Of a DNA stretch of 64,000 nucleotides, positions 53,635 through 62,374 are shown piece by piece. Position numbers and translations under genes: made by a program. The first letter of the stretch is position 1. Each line of letters begins with the position of its first letter. This DNA comes from VRUE01 sp963699225. GTDB lineage: Bacteria; Actinomycetota; Thermoleophilia; Solirubrobacterales; 70-9. Where the stretch lies: assembly GCA_963699225.1 (NCBI GenBank), contig OY969423.1, positions 62,001-126,000 of the forward strand, written 5' to 3'. Below the pieces are notes generated by a model. It worked only from the letters and a program-made list of their open reading frames with translations, had not been told where the DNA came from and searched no databases.

Positions 53635-54460
53635 AAGAATGCATGCGACCCAAATCGCGGCTCCAGCCGTTCGCCTTCACGATGGCATCGAGGTCCCGCA
53701 GCTCGGGGTGACCCTCTTCCAGGTGCCACCCGAGGAGACGCGGGGGGTGGTCGAGCAGGCGCTCGAACTCGGCTACCGCCATTTCGACACCGCGGCCGCC
53801 CACGGCAACGAGAGTGAGGTTGGCGAGGCGCTGATCGCCTCGAGTCTTCCCCGTGAGGACTACTTCGTGACCGCCAAGCTCTCGAATCTCCAGCGCGATC
53901 CTCGGTCGACCCTCGACGCCTTTGAGGTGAGCCTCGAGCGGCTTGGCCTCGATCACGTCGACCTCTGCCTGGTCAGCGGGTCCGGCTCCGATTCGAAGCA
54001 ACTGCTCGGTGCCTGGCAGGCGCTCGAGTGGATTCATAGGGAGGAGGCCGCTCGCGCGATCGGCGTCGTCAACTTCGGCATCGAGTATCTCGAGCTGCTG
54101 GAACGAGAGGGGAGGAGCCGACCGACGATCAACCAGATCGAGTTGCACCCACGCCTCCAGCAGCCCGAGCTCTGCACCCTCCACGCCGCCCGCGGCATCG
54201 TCACCGCGGCCTGGGGCCCGCTCGGGCAGGATGAGCTGCTCGGCGACCCGGTGATCTCACGGCTGGCCGAGGGCCACGGCAAGACTCCGGCCCAGGTGGT
54301 GCTGCGCTGGCAGCTTCAGCTCGGCCATGTCATCGTCGCCAAGCCGGTTTCTCCGGCGCGTCTGCGCGAGAGCATCGACCTCTTCGATTTCGAGCTTTGC
54401 CACCGCGAGCTGGCGGCGATCGCCGACCTCGGCCGCGACAGGCAAGTGTTGCTCAGGTAA
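53630..54460 (+). CDS. Aldo/keto reductase-fold protein lacking catalytic Tyr and His
   Basis: A 276-residue AKR. The family segments are present: GYRHFDTAAAHGNE, FVTAKLSN and GVVNFGIEYLELL, NQIELHPRLQQ. D53 and K83 of the tetrad are kept, but the catalytic Tyr is H58, and the usual His after LDxVDLxL is S116. Standard carbonyl reduction is therefore doubtful. ATG 53630 or 53639 are possible starts. The gene precedes the binding-protein gene by 12 bases, so it may serve the uptake cluster. Confidence 0.85.
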   Translation: MTRMHATQIAAPAVRLHDGIEVPQLGVTLFQVPPEETRGVVEQALELGYRHFDTAAAHGNESEVGEALIASSLPREDYFVTAKLSNLQRDPRSTLDAFEVSLERLGLDHVDLCLVSGSGSDSKQLLGAWQALEWIHREEAARAIGVVNFGIEYLELLEREGRSRPTINQIELHPRLQQPELCTLHAARGIVTAAWGPLGQDELLGDPVISRLAEGHGKTPAQVVLRWQLQLGHVIVAKPVSPARLRESIDLFDFELCHRELAAIADLGRDRQVLLR

Positions 54461-54472
54461 TCTCTAGGTATT

Positions 54473-55648
54473 CTGCCGAAGCTTTTCGCCTCGCTCGCCC
54501 TTGCGCTTATCTTGCTGGCCGGTTGCGGTAGCAGCAGCGATTCCTCCAGCGCTCCTTCCAAGGGCCTGCCGAAGGAAATAGTGATCGGCGCGGCGCTGGC
54601 CAAGACCGGCTACATGGCGCCATATGACTCCACCTTCACCGCGGTTGAACAGTTGATCGCGGAAACCAACGCCAAGGGCGGAATCGATGGTCATAAGATC
54701 AGGGTCGTCCACGCCGACAGCCGCTCGGAACCCCAGCAATCTGTGCTGGCCGCCCAGAAGGTGATCGAAGAGGGGGCCAACGTGCTCGTGCTCAGCGGCG
54801 AGGCGCTGAACGCGTCCGCCGCTGCGCCGCTGGCCGAAGAACACGACATGCTGAACATGTCCAACGCCAACGAACCCGGCTTCGGGCCACCGACGACCGG
54901 GCGCCTCTCCTTCAGCTCATACCCGAGCCTGCTCACCGAGGCTAGCGCCGGTGCCCAGTTCCTCTGGGACCGCGGGGTCAGGCACCCGTTCCTCTTCCGC
55001 GACACCGCGATCATCTACGGCCGGGCCTACTGCTCAGGCGTCGAACAGACCTGGGAACACCTCGGCGGCAAGATTGCCGGCTCGGCTGATTTCGAGAACG
55101 AAGACGAGTCGGTCGCGAGTCAGGTCAGCGAGCTGCGCAATTCCAACGCCGACGCGGTCGTGATGTGCTCCTACCCGCCCGGCGGCGCCTCGGCGATCAA
55201 GCAGATCCGCTCCGCCGGCATCGACGTGCCGATCCAGGGGCCGGCAGGCTTCGACGGCACCTTCTGGCTCAAGGGCATTCCCAGTACCAAGGAAGTCTTC
55301 GCCACCTCCAACGGCTCCGCCTATGACCCGCCCAATGCGGAAACGGCAAAGCTGTTCGAGCAGCTCAAACGCAACGGGGTCGATACGGACGTCTCGAGCG
55401 CCCTGCTCGGTGCCTACGCCGGCGGGCAGCTGATCCTCGACGCGATCAGGGAAACCCACAGTGTCAACGGCAACACCCTGGCCGACGCGCTCGAAGCAAA
55501 AGCCCACCACACCGTCGTCGGCGATCTCACCTACACCAAGACCGACCACCACCCGGCCCGGACCTGGCCGATCTACTCCTATGCGACCGGAACGCCGGTG
55601 CTGGTGGCAAAGGTAAAGCCGCAGTTCATCCCCGAATACGGCGGCTAG
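54473..55648 (+). CDS. Branched-chain-type ABC substrate-binding lipoprotein, non-standard start
   Basis: Leu/Ile/Val-binding-type receptor. A lipoprotein signal PKLFASLALALILLAGC is encoded from 54476, but the first usual start (TTG 54512) would leave only MLAGC. In frame upstream of it are only ATT 54470 and CTG 54473, after a stop at 54458. So translation likely begins at ATT or CTG. The mature part has VIGAALAKTGYMAPYDSTFT and GGIDGHKIRVVHAD, giving 391 residues in total. The substrate may be an aromatic or amide compound, not a proven amino acid. Converges with the Rieske gene. Confidence 0.87.
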   Translation: MPKLFASLALALILLAGCGSSSDSSSAPSKGLPKEIVIGAALAKTGYMAPYDSTFTAVEQLIAETNAKGGIDGHKIRVVHADSRSEPQQSVLAAQKVIEEGANVLVLSGEALNASAAAPLAEEHDMLNMSNANEPGFGPPTTGRLSFSSYPSLLTEASAGAQFLWDRGVRHPFLFRDTAIIYGRAYCSGVEQTWEHLGGKIAGSADFENEDESVASQVSELRNSNADAVVMCSYPPGGASAIKQIRSAGIDVPIQGPAGFDGTFWLKGIPSTKEVFATSNGSAYDPPNAETAKLFEQLKRNGVDTDVSSALLGAYAGGQLILDAIRETHSVNGNTLADALEAKAHHTVVGDLTYTKTDHHPARTWPIYSYATGTPVLVAKVKPQFIPEYGG

Positions 55649-56667
55649 GCCACCGCGCGCTCGCTGAGGGCGCGTTCGACGTACTGGCGGAACGCCGCCC
55701 GGTAGGCCAGCGTGAAGCGGTCGGCAAGGGTGTTGACGTCGGCATTGGCATCCAGCGGCAGCTCGGGCGGCTGGACCGCAGAGAGGATCTTCAGATCCTC
55801 GGAGTAGACGCGCCAGTCGTAGGCGATCACGTTCTCGAGGTCCTGCGCGTCGAAGTTCTCGAGGCCTCCCTCAATCCAGTAGTGCGCCGACTCGGTGGCG
55901 CTGATCGCGCGCGCCGCATGGAGCAGGCAGCGCTCGCCGTCGGCGGTGAGGATTCGGCCCGAGATGAAGTTGGGCGCGATCGCGTGGTAGTGCATTTCCC
56001 GCAGCGCTCCCCAGACCGCTGAGGCGTCCTCGCCCCACTCCACCTTGCGCCGCATGATCACTTCGCGGCCGTTGGTCTCGGGCTCGAGCGGCTCGATCAC
56101 CTCCGGCATCGCGCCCAGCGTCGCTTGATGGACGAAGGCGAAGTGGGAGACGTCGCGGAAGTTCTCGATCATCAGCCCGAAGGCGACCGGGAGCTCGAAC
56201 GGCTTGCCGTGGCCCCAGGTCCAGGTCTCGGAGTCGAACCAAGAGAGGGTGGGCGGCTCGCCGATCGGCTCCTCCAGCACAGTCCAGACGAGTCCCCACT
56301 GCTCGCGCACCGGGAAGGCCGGAATCCGAGCCCGCGGCGGGATCTGGTTCTGGTCGGGAAGCGAGGGGACGCGGGTGCAGGCGCCGTTCCCGCCGGCCCA
56401 CTCCCAACCGTGGTAGGGGCACTGGATCGAGTCCCCGGCGACCTTGCCCATCGAGAGCGAGGCACCGCGGTGAGCGCAGCGGTCGGCGACGACGGCGGCC
56501 TTGCCGCTCTCGGTGAGAAAGACGGCGAGCGCTTCGCCGAGGAGCACGGCGCGCTGAGGGCCGTGCGCCAGGTCCTCGATCCTCGCAACCGGCTGCCAGC
56601 AGTGGCGCAGCGCGAGGACAACGTCCTCGCTGCTCGGTGCCTCACGTGGCTGGTCGTCAAACATCAC
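55645..56667 (-). CDS. Rieske non-heme iron oxygenase, alpha subunit
   Basis: A 340-residue oxygenase. Rieske [2Fe-2S] ligands are CAHRGASLS and CPYHGWEW (residues about 63-85). The mononuclear iron site is ENFRDVSHFAFVH (about 174-186). Length and layout fit one-component-type demethylases/hydroxylases for aromatic or plant-derived acids. It needs a reductase elsewhere. First start is MM at 56667/56664. It is upstream of the liv-type genes on the other side, forming the catabolic part of this cluster. Confidence 0.9.
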   Translation of the reverse strand: MMFDDQPREAPSSEDVVLALRHCWQPVARIEDLAHGPQRAVLLGEALAVFLTESGKAAVVADRCAHRGASLSMGKVAGDSIQCPYHGWEWAGGNGACTRVPSLPDQNQIPPRARIPAFPVREQWGLVWTVLEEPIGEPPTLSWFDSETWTWGHGKPFELPVAFGLMIENFRDVSHFAFVHQATLGAMPEVIEPLEPETNGREVIMRRKVEWGEDASAVWGALREMHYHAIAPNFISGRILTADGERCLLHAARAISATESAHYWIEGGLENFDAQDLENVIAYDWRVYSEDLKILSAVQPPELPLDANADVNTLADRFTLAYRAAFRQYVERALSERAVA

Positions 56668-56701
56668 CGCTCCTTGTGACTATTTCGGAATTCCATTCTA
56701 T

Positions 56702-57403
56702 TCACGGTTGCCTACCGAGATAGGCGCGCAGGACGTCGGGGTTGCGCTGCAGCTCGTCGCGCGAGCCTTGCGTGCGGACCTTGCCGGTGCTGAGCACGAG
56801 GCAGCGATCGCAGAAGTCGATCGTGCGGGCGGCGTTCTGCTCGACCAGCAGCATCGTCACCCCTTCCTCGCGCAGCTCCCCCAGCAGCTCGTAGATGACG
56901 TCGATCATCTTCGGCGCCAGGCCGAGCGAGGGCTCGTCGAGGATCAGCAGCTTCGGCCGGCCGAGCAAGGCGCGGGCGATCGCCAGCTGCTGCTGCTCGC
57001 CGCCCGAGAGCCGGTCGGCCCGCTGGCCGGCGCGCTCGCGCAGGATCGGGAAGCGGGTCAGGGTCTGCTCCATCAACTCGTCGCTCCCGGCCTCTTCGCG
57101 CGCCCCCAGCCGCAGGTTCTCCGCGACCGTCAGGGTCTTGAAGATGTGCCGCCCCTCGGGCACCAGTGCCAGCCCCAGCCGCGCGATCTGCTCCGGCGCC
57201 ATCTCGGCCAGGCCGCGGTCCTCGAACGTCACCTTGCCCGAGCTCGGTCGCACCAGGCCGCAGATCGATCGCAGGATCGAGCTCTTGCCGGCACCGTTCG
57301 GGCCGATCATCCCGATCACCTCGCCGCGGCCGACGCTGAGATCGACCCCGTGGACGACCTCGATCCGTCCGTAGCTGACCCGGACGTCGCGCAGCTCAAG
57401 CAT
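56702..57403 (-). CDS. livF: ABC transporter ATP-binding protein, LivF type
   Basis: A 233-residue ATPase with Walker A GPNGAGKSS, signature LSGGEQQQLAIARAL, Walker B LLILDEPSLGLAP and switch region LLVEQNAART, typical of LivF. Overlaps the LivM-LivG gene by 8 bases. It works with that protein, LivH and the receptor at 54473. Confidence 0.92.
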   Translation of the reverse strand: MLELRDVRVSYGRIEVVHGVDLSVGRGEVIGMIGPNGAGKSSILRSICGLVRPSSGKVTFEDRGLAEMAPEQIARLGLALVPEGRHIFKTLTVAENLRLGAREEAGSDELMEQTLTRFPILRERAGQRADRLSGGEQQQLAIARALLGRPKLLILDEPSLGLAPKMIDVIYELLGELREEGVTMLLVEQNAARTIDFCDRCLVLSTGKVRTQGSRDELQRNPDVLRAYLGRQP

Positions 57404-59240
57404 CGGCGGCCGCCAGGAAGGCGCTGCCGAGATAGGACTCGACTACGGCGGGGTCTGCCTGGACTTCCTGCGGAGTGCCGACCCGGATCGTCGTGCCGTC
57501 GTCGAGCACCTGCACCCGCGAGCAGAGCGGCATGACGATGTTCATGTCGTGCTCGATCAGCAGGATCCCGCAGCCGAAATCGCTCAGCACGTTGCGAAGA
57601 ATCCCAACCAGCTGCTCGCATTCGACTTCGTTCAGCCCGGCTGCCGGCTCGTCCAGCAGCAGGTAGCGCGGCCCGATCGCCAGCGCCCGGGCGATCCCGA
57701 GCAGGCGCTGGCTTCCTGGCGGCAGGGCGCCGGCCGGCAGCCTTGCCTGCTCGAGCAGGTTGAGGCGGTCGAGCACGTCGGCGGCGACCGCGAGCGCGCG
57801 CCGCCTGCTCAGGCCCATGCCCATCGCGCCGACGGCGACGCTCTCGAGGGCGCTGAGGTCGGGAAAGGGGAGGGCCGCCTGGAAGCTGCGGCCGAGGCCA
57901 TCGTGGGCGAGGCGCGTGGGCGAACGTTTCGTGACGTCGACGCCGTCGAGCGAGACGGTTCCCGAGTCGGGCGCCTGAAAGCCGCTGAGGACGTTGACGA
58001 GCGTCGTCTTTCCCGCTCCGTTAGGGCCGATCAGCCCGAGCGCCTCTGCGGGCTCGAGCGTCAGGTCAACCTCCTTCAGGACCCGCAGTCCGGCGAAGGC
58101 GAGGGAGATGCCCTCGGCGCGCAGGGCGCCCCCAACCGGCCGATCGATCGTCGCCTTGTCGACGGCGTCAGCGTCTGGCTCCGGCGGTGGTGCCGGAGCG
58201 CTGAGGCCCAGCCGCTGCAGCCAGGACAGCTCACCGGCCTCCCTGCCGCCGCTCAACCCGTTCGGCATCGCGATCATCGTCGCCAGCAGGATTAGGCCGA
58301 GGCCGATCGCGGCGAGGCCGGGCGCTTCGCCGATCGAGATCGCGCCGAAGAGGCTGGCGCCGTTCTCGACGCCGCGCAGCAGTTCGTTGACCGCCGAGAT
58401 CGCGATCGCGCCGATCACCGCGCCGAAGACGCTGCGGGCGCCGCCGACGACCAGCATCGTCATCGTCGTCACGGTCGCGCCGAAGTAGAAGGTGACCGGG
58501 CTGAGAACGCCGGACTGGTGCACCGCCAGGGCGCCGCCGACTCCGCAGAGAACGCCGCTGATGCCGAAGGCGATCAGCCGCTCCTTCATTACGCCGATGC
58601 CGATCGAGCGCGCCGCGACCTCGTCCTCGCGCGTCGCCTGCAGGCGATAGCCGCTCGCCGACCACTTGTACGCCAGCGCCAGGATCACCGCGGCGCCGGC
58701 CCAGAGCGCCGCCGATTCGACGCTGGTCGTCGACGGGATGCTGACCAGGCCGCTGCTGCCGCCGGTGACCCGGTCCCAGTTGGCGACGACGTTGTAGACG
58801 ACGAGCAGGAAGGCGAAGGTCGAGATCGGGATCGCCAGGGTCGAGGTGCGCATCAGCGGCAGCCCGACCACGATCGCCAGCAGGCCGGAGATCGCCGCGG
58901 CGATCAGCGTCGCGGGCAGCGCGCCGAGGTGGGCGTCGGCGATGAAGTGCGGCAGGCCGGGCGTCTGCAGCAGGACGAAGGCCGCGGGCAGGGTGAGGAA
59001 GGCGGCGATGTAAGCGCCGGCCGTGGCGAAGCCGAGCTGGCCGAACGAGTAGACGCCGCTGTTGCCGACGAAGACCTGTAGGCCGATGACGATGATCAGG
59101 TTGCAGAGAATCGTCGTCACCGTGTCCTGAAACGAGGGCGTGCCGTTGGCGCCGAGGAGCGCGGTGATTGCGATCAGCAGCAGCGGGATTAGCAGGGAGG
59201 CGGCCGCGGACTGGCGCGTGCGGAAGCGCACACTGCTCAT
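57396..59240 (-). CDS. Fused LivM permease and LivG ATPase
   Basis: A 614-residue fusion. Residues 10-330 form the LivM permease (about nine helices; FGQLGFATAGAYIAAF motif), and 375-610 form the LivG ATPase with Walker A GPNGAGKTT, signature-like LPPGSQRLLGIARAL, Walker B YLLLDEPAAGLNE and H-loop LLIEHDMNIV. The frame is continuous, so this is a true fusion. Overlaps livH and livF genes. Confidence 0.93.
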   Translation of the reverse strand: MSSVRFRTRQSAAASLLIPLLLIAITALLGANGTPSFQDTVTTILCNLIIVIGLQVFVGNSGVYSFGQLGFATAGAYIAAFLTLPAAFVLLQTPGLPHFIADAHLGALPATLIAAAISGLLAIVVGLPLMRTSTLAIPISTFAFLLVVYNVVANWDRVTGGSSGLVSIPSTTSVESAALWAGAAVILALAYKWSASGYRLQATREDEVAARSIGIGVMKERLIAFGISGVLCGVGGALAVHQSGVLSPVTFYFGATVTTMTMLVVGGARSVFGAVIGAIAISAVNELLRGVENGASLFGAISIGEAPGLAAIGLGLILLATMIAMPNGLSGGREAGELSWLQRLGLSAPAPPPEPDADAVDKATIDRPVGGALRAEGISLAFAGLRVLKEVDLTLEPAEALGLIGPNGAGKTTLVNVLSGFQAPDSGTVSLDGVDVTKRSPTRLAHDGLGRSFQAALPFPDLSALESVAVGAMGMGLSRRRALAVAADVLDRLNLLEQARLPAGALPPGSQRLLGIARALAIGPRYLLLDEPAAGLNEVECEQLVGILRNVLSDFGCGILLIEHDMNIVMPLCSRVQVLDDGTTIRVGTPQEVQADPAVVESYLGSAFLAAADA

Positions 59241-60121
59241 ACCCGTGCCTTGCCGATCTCGCCTCCGAGCAGGCCGTGTGGCCTGAAGATCAGGATCAGC
59301 ACCGGGAAGGTGAAGACGATCGCGTCGCGGAACGGTGCCAGCCCCTCGGGGAGGTAGACGCCGAGCAGCGAGGAGAGGGCGCCGAGCAGCAGGCCGCCGA
59401 CGACCGCGCCGAACATCCTGCCGAAGCCGCCGATCACGACCGCGACGAAGCCGACCAGGACCGGCGTCAGCCCCATCGTCGGCGAGACCTGACCGGTTTG
59501 CAGCACGATCAGCACGCCGACCACGGCGGCAAGCGCGCCGCTGATCGCGAAGGCAATCGCGATCACCCGGTTGGCCCGGACGCCGAGCAGGCGTGCCATG
59601 TCGAAGTTCTCCGCCGCCGCCCGCATCGCCAGGCCGGTGCGGGTGCGGTAGAGCAGCCAGCCAAGGCCGGCGAGGACGATCGCCGTCAGCCCGAGGGTGA
59701 CGAACTCCAGGTTGGGCACCATGATGCTGCCGATGCTGGTCGATTCGCTGAGCGCCGCCGGTGTTTCGACCGACTGGGCGCGGGCGTCGACGGCGACCGT
59801 GACGACGTTCTGCAGGATCGCCGCAACCGCGAGTGAGGTGACGAGCTGAGCCGAGAGGTCGGCGTTACGCACCGGCCGGAAGGCGACCCGCTCGGCGATC
59901 AGGGCGATCGCGATCCCGGTCAAAAGAGCACATCCGGCCGCCGCGCCGAAGGGCAGGTCGGCGAAGACGAAGAGCGCGTAGGCGGCGAGCATGATGAACT
60001 CGCCGTGGGCGAAGTTCATCATCCCCATCACCGTGTAGACGAGGGTGATGCCGAGCGCGATCAGCGCGTAAAGGCTGCCGAGGGCGAGGGCATCGATCAG
60101 GTTCTGACCCAGCGCGGTCAT
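59237..60121 (-). CDS. livH: ABC transporter permease, LivH type
   Basis: A 294-residue permease with about eight helices; ALGSLYALIALGITLVYTVM at the start and NFAHGEFIMLAAYALF are LivH marks, and the EAA-like region is MRAAAENFDMARLLGV. First membrane gene of the operon, overlapping the fusion gene by 4 bases. Confidence 0.92.
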   Translation of the reverse strand: MTALGQNLIDALALGSLYALIALGITLVYTVMGMMNFAHGEFIMLAAYALFVFADLPFGAAAGCALLTGIAIALIAERVAFRPVRNADLSAQLVTSLAVAAILQNVVTVAVDARAQSVETPAALSESTSIGSIMVPNLEFVTLGLTAIVLAGLGWLLYRTRTGLAMRAAAENFDMARLLGVRANRVIAIAFAISGALAAVVGVLIVLQTGQVSPTMGLTPVLVGFVAVVIGGFGRMFGAVVGGLLLGALSSLLGVYLPEGLAPFRDAIVFTFPVLILIFRPHGLLGGEIGKARV

Positions 60122-60163
60122 GGCGAGCGAATGATCTTTCCATAGCGCTCTAAAAAGCTTGTA

Positions 60164-60964
60164 TTAACTGAGCACAAAAGCCAGTTGGGCGCTGTCGGCA
60201 CGGTAGATGAGGCGAGCGAACTCGAGCGGGTGCTCCTGCTCGGATCCGTTGCCGCGGCCGAACTGGACGAAGCGTCCCATCAGGGCCGGCTCTCCCGCGG
60301 TTGCCCCCACCCGTGACGATCCCCACTCGCCGAAGAAGGTGTGCTCGACCGAGACGGTGGCCCGGGTGAGCTCGAGCCCGCCCGGCGCGGGGGGCTCCTC
60401 GCCGGCTTTGAGCGCCTCGGCGGTGGGCAGGAACCAGGGCATGTGGGCGATCGCGGAGTAGGAGTCGACGAGGCAGACCGAGGGCTCGCCGACATCGACG
60501 ACCGCGGTCACGTGCGCGATCGGTTCGCCTTCGCCCTCGAGCGCGAGAAAATGCGAAACGGTGTGATCGGGCTGGATCTCGCGCGCGGCCTGCACGGCGA
60601 CCCGGCGTTCGTTGCGGTGCTCCAGCCAGAGGCGCACCAGTCCGGCCACCACGATCTCTCGTCGCGGCGGCGCCACGAACGCCCCCGAACCCTTGATGCG
60701 GTAGATCGCCCCGTCGCCGACGAGGAGGTCGAGCGCTGGCCGGATCACCGCGCGCGAGACGCCGAACTCTTCTTCGATCTCGCGCTCAGAGGCAAAACGG
60801 GCTCCCGACTCCCAATCCTCGACCTCCAACATCACCTTCAGCGCCGCGGCAAGCTGGAAATAAAGTGGGACATCACTGTTGCGATCAAGCCTGCGGCTGC
60901 TTGTAAGGGGAACGTCGGACGATCGCTTGGGCCGGCCCGGTCCAGATTGGGTGGGCTTGACCAT
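60164..60964 (-). CDS. GntR-family regulator (HutC/UTRA type)
   Basis: A 266-residue regulator. The winged helix at about 30-95 includes LYFQLAAALKVMLE, ASEREIEEEFGVSRAVIRPA and LVGDGAIYRIKGSGAFV. The C-terminal ligand domain resembles UTRA. It precedes the liv-type operon by 42 bases and probably controls it in response to the imported compound. A site match with the repeat at 53608 was not found. Confidence 0.9.
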   Translation of the reverse strand: MVKPTQSGPGRPKRSSDVPLTSSRRLDRNSDVPLYFQLAAALKVMLEVEDWESGARFASEREIEEEFGVSRAVIRPALDLLVGDGAIYRIKGSGAFVAPPRREIVVAGLVRLWLEHRNERRVAVQAAREIQPDHTVSHFLALEGEGEPIAHVTAVVDVGEPSVCLVDSYSAIAHMPWFLPTAEALKAGEEPPAPGGLELTRATVSVEHTFFGEWGSSRVGATAGEPALMGRFVQFGRGNGSEQEHPLEFARLIYRADSAQLAFVLS

Positions 60965-61119
60965 GCGTCCACCCAGAATACCTTCGATTAGTCACCTGTA
61001 GAGAAGAGGTGCTGTGGGAGCGCCAAGCAGGGTCCGCAAGGATCGCGGTGCCGATGCCTGGCTTCAACCGCCGCCGGTTCGGGTATCCGGCACGGACCGA
61101 AACCGAATAAAGGAGTGCA

Positions 61120-61668
61120 ATGGCGGATTTGAACGAGCGGGACACAAAGCTGGTCCAGTACTTGAGCGAGGCCTACGGCAAGGAGCGCGAACTGGAAACA
61201 GCTTTGGAGGCCCACATCGCGATGACCACCAAGGCGCCTTACAAAAAACGCCTCAAACAGCACCTGCGCGAGACCAAAGCCCACGCTAAGGGCGTTGAGC
61301 GCCGGATCAAGAAGCTGGGTGGCGGCGGGCAGCTGAAACAGGCCGCGGTCGGCAAGGCGATGGCGGCGGCGAAGGGACCCCTGCACATGCTGCGCGGCAG
61401 CGGCGAGCAGGAGAAGATGCTGAAGAACGCCAAGACCGAGTACTTCAACGAGCACGAGGAGATCGCCACATATCTGGCGATCGAGACGCTCGCCGAAAGA
61501 GTCGGCGATCGCGAGACGGCGAAACTGGCCAAAGGGATCCGCCGCGAGGAGGAACGGATGGCGAAATTCCTCGAGGGCCAGATCAAGTCGTTGACCGGCG
61601 CCGTCGTAACCGCGGAAGTACCGGCTGCCCAGCGCAAACGGCCGGCGAAAGCGCGTCGCCGGAAATAG
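61120..61668 (+). CDS. Ferritin-like DUF892 protein with basic tail
   Basis: A 182-residue four-helix protein of the DUF892/YciF group. Possible metal ligands are in LSEAYGKERELE, RETKAHAKGVERRI, EYFNEHEEIATYLA and EEERMAKFLE. The C-terminus (QRKRPAKARRRK) is strongly basic and may bind DNA. Shine-Dalgarno AAAGGAG before ATG. Probably monocistronic with hairpins downstream. Stress protection is inferred. Confidence 0.83.
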   Translation: MADLNERDTKLVQYLSEAYGKERELETALEAHIAMTTKAPYKKRLKQHLRETKAHAKGVERRIKKLGGGGQLKQAAVGKAMAAAKGPLHMLRGSGEQEKMLKNAKTEYFNEHEEIATYLAIETLAERVGDRETAKLAKGIRREEERMAKFLEGQIKSLTGAVVTAEVPAAQRKRPAKARRRK

Positions 61669-61687
61669 GCGAGGCGTTTCACCGTTT

Positions 61688-61742
61688 GCGCCGTTACGGC
61701 GCGGGGTACGCAGCCTGAGACCCGAGCCGGGGGAGGCTCGGG
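61688..61742 (+). terminator. Two hairpins after the ferritin-like gene
   Basis: GCGCCG-tta-CGGCGC at 61688-61702 and CCCGAGCC-N6-GGCTCGGG at 61721-61742. Without U tracts they could terminate the DUF892 message or form a leader for the small ORF 25 bases later. Confidence 0.5.
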
Positions 61743-61766
61743 CGAAACCAAACCGGAGGGAACAAC

Positions 61767-61841
61767 GTGACAATCGTCGGAATTTTGGTCGTGATCATCC
61801 TGGTGCTTCTCGTCATCTACCTATGGCAGAGGGTGCGCTAA
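61767..61841 (+). CDS. 24-residue single-helix membrane peptide
   Basis: GTG 61767 to TAA 61841 encodes a short protein, almost entirely one hydrophobic helix (VGILVVIILVLLVIYLW) ending in QRVR. A strong ribosome site (CCGGAGGG, 6-13 bases upstream) supports translation. The stop overlaps that of the convergent gene. Such peptides resemble small stress or toxin-like membrane proteins; function unknown. Confidence 0.55.
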   Translation: MTIVGILVVIILVLLVIYLWQRVR

Positions 61842-62308
61842 CGCTCCACGGCGGCGGCCGCGATTCGGTGCAGGTCATCGATCGCGGCGCGCTGGGCCGC
61901 CGCTCGCGCCGTCAGCTGCTCGAGGTCGGCGTCGAGCTCCACACCGGTGCCGAGCTCGGTCAGGGTCTGCCAGAGGCCGATCTTGCCGGTGATGCCAATT
62001 AGCAAGCCCTCCAGCTCAATCAGCCTGCTCAGTGGCGAGTAGCCGCGCAGCTGCCCGTTGAGCTTGAGCCGGCCCAGCTTCTCGGCCACCCAGGCGGCGG
62101 CAGGCTTGACCTTGCTGCGCGAGTAGCCGAGCCCCTCGATCACCTGCTCGAGGACGGTGCGGTCCGCTTCGATTTCGGCGCAGACGCGGCTTAGGGTCTC
62201 GCCGAAGACCGCGTCGTCGCGGTTGCTCGCGCGCAGCCGTCGCGCCAGCTCGACGCCTCCGGTGGCGCCGGCCAGGTGGTCGTTGAGGTAAATCTCTAGT
62301 TGGGGCAT
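61838..62308 (-). CDS. Helical hypothetical protein
   Basis: A 156-residue, mostly helical protein with HLAGATGGVELARRLRASN near the start and ELEGLLIGITGKIGLWQTL in the middle. Acidic residues and one His fit a ferritin-like bundle loosely, but the metal site is not clear. No signal peptide. Overlaps the 24-residue ORF by 4 bases, convergently. Confidence 0.6.
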   Translation of the reverse strand: MPQLEIYLNDHLAGATGGVELARRLRASNRDDAVFGETLSRVCAEIEADRTVLEQVIEGLGYSRSKVKPAAAWVAEKLGRLKLNGQLRGYSPLSRLIELEGLLIGITGKIGLWQTLTELGTGVELDADLEQLTARAAAQRAAIDDLHRIAAAAVER

Positions 62309-62374
62309 TGCTACTCGCTACCCCTGATCCAGCGGCGGCGAACCGTCCAGGGCCCGGGCGGCTACCGTGCCGCC

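Noticed and set aside
57396..59240. LivM-LivG fusion as a sequencing artefact
   Set aside because: The frame is continuous with a plausible linker of about 40 residues and no sign of a lost stop or start.
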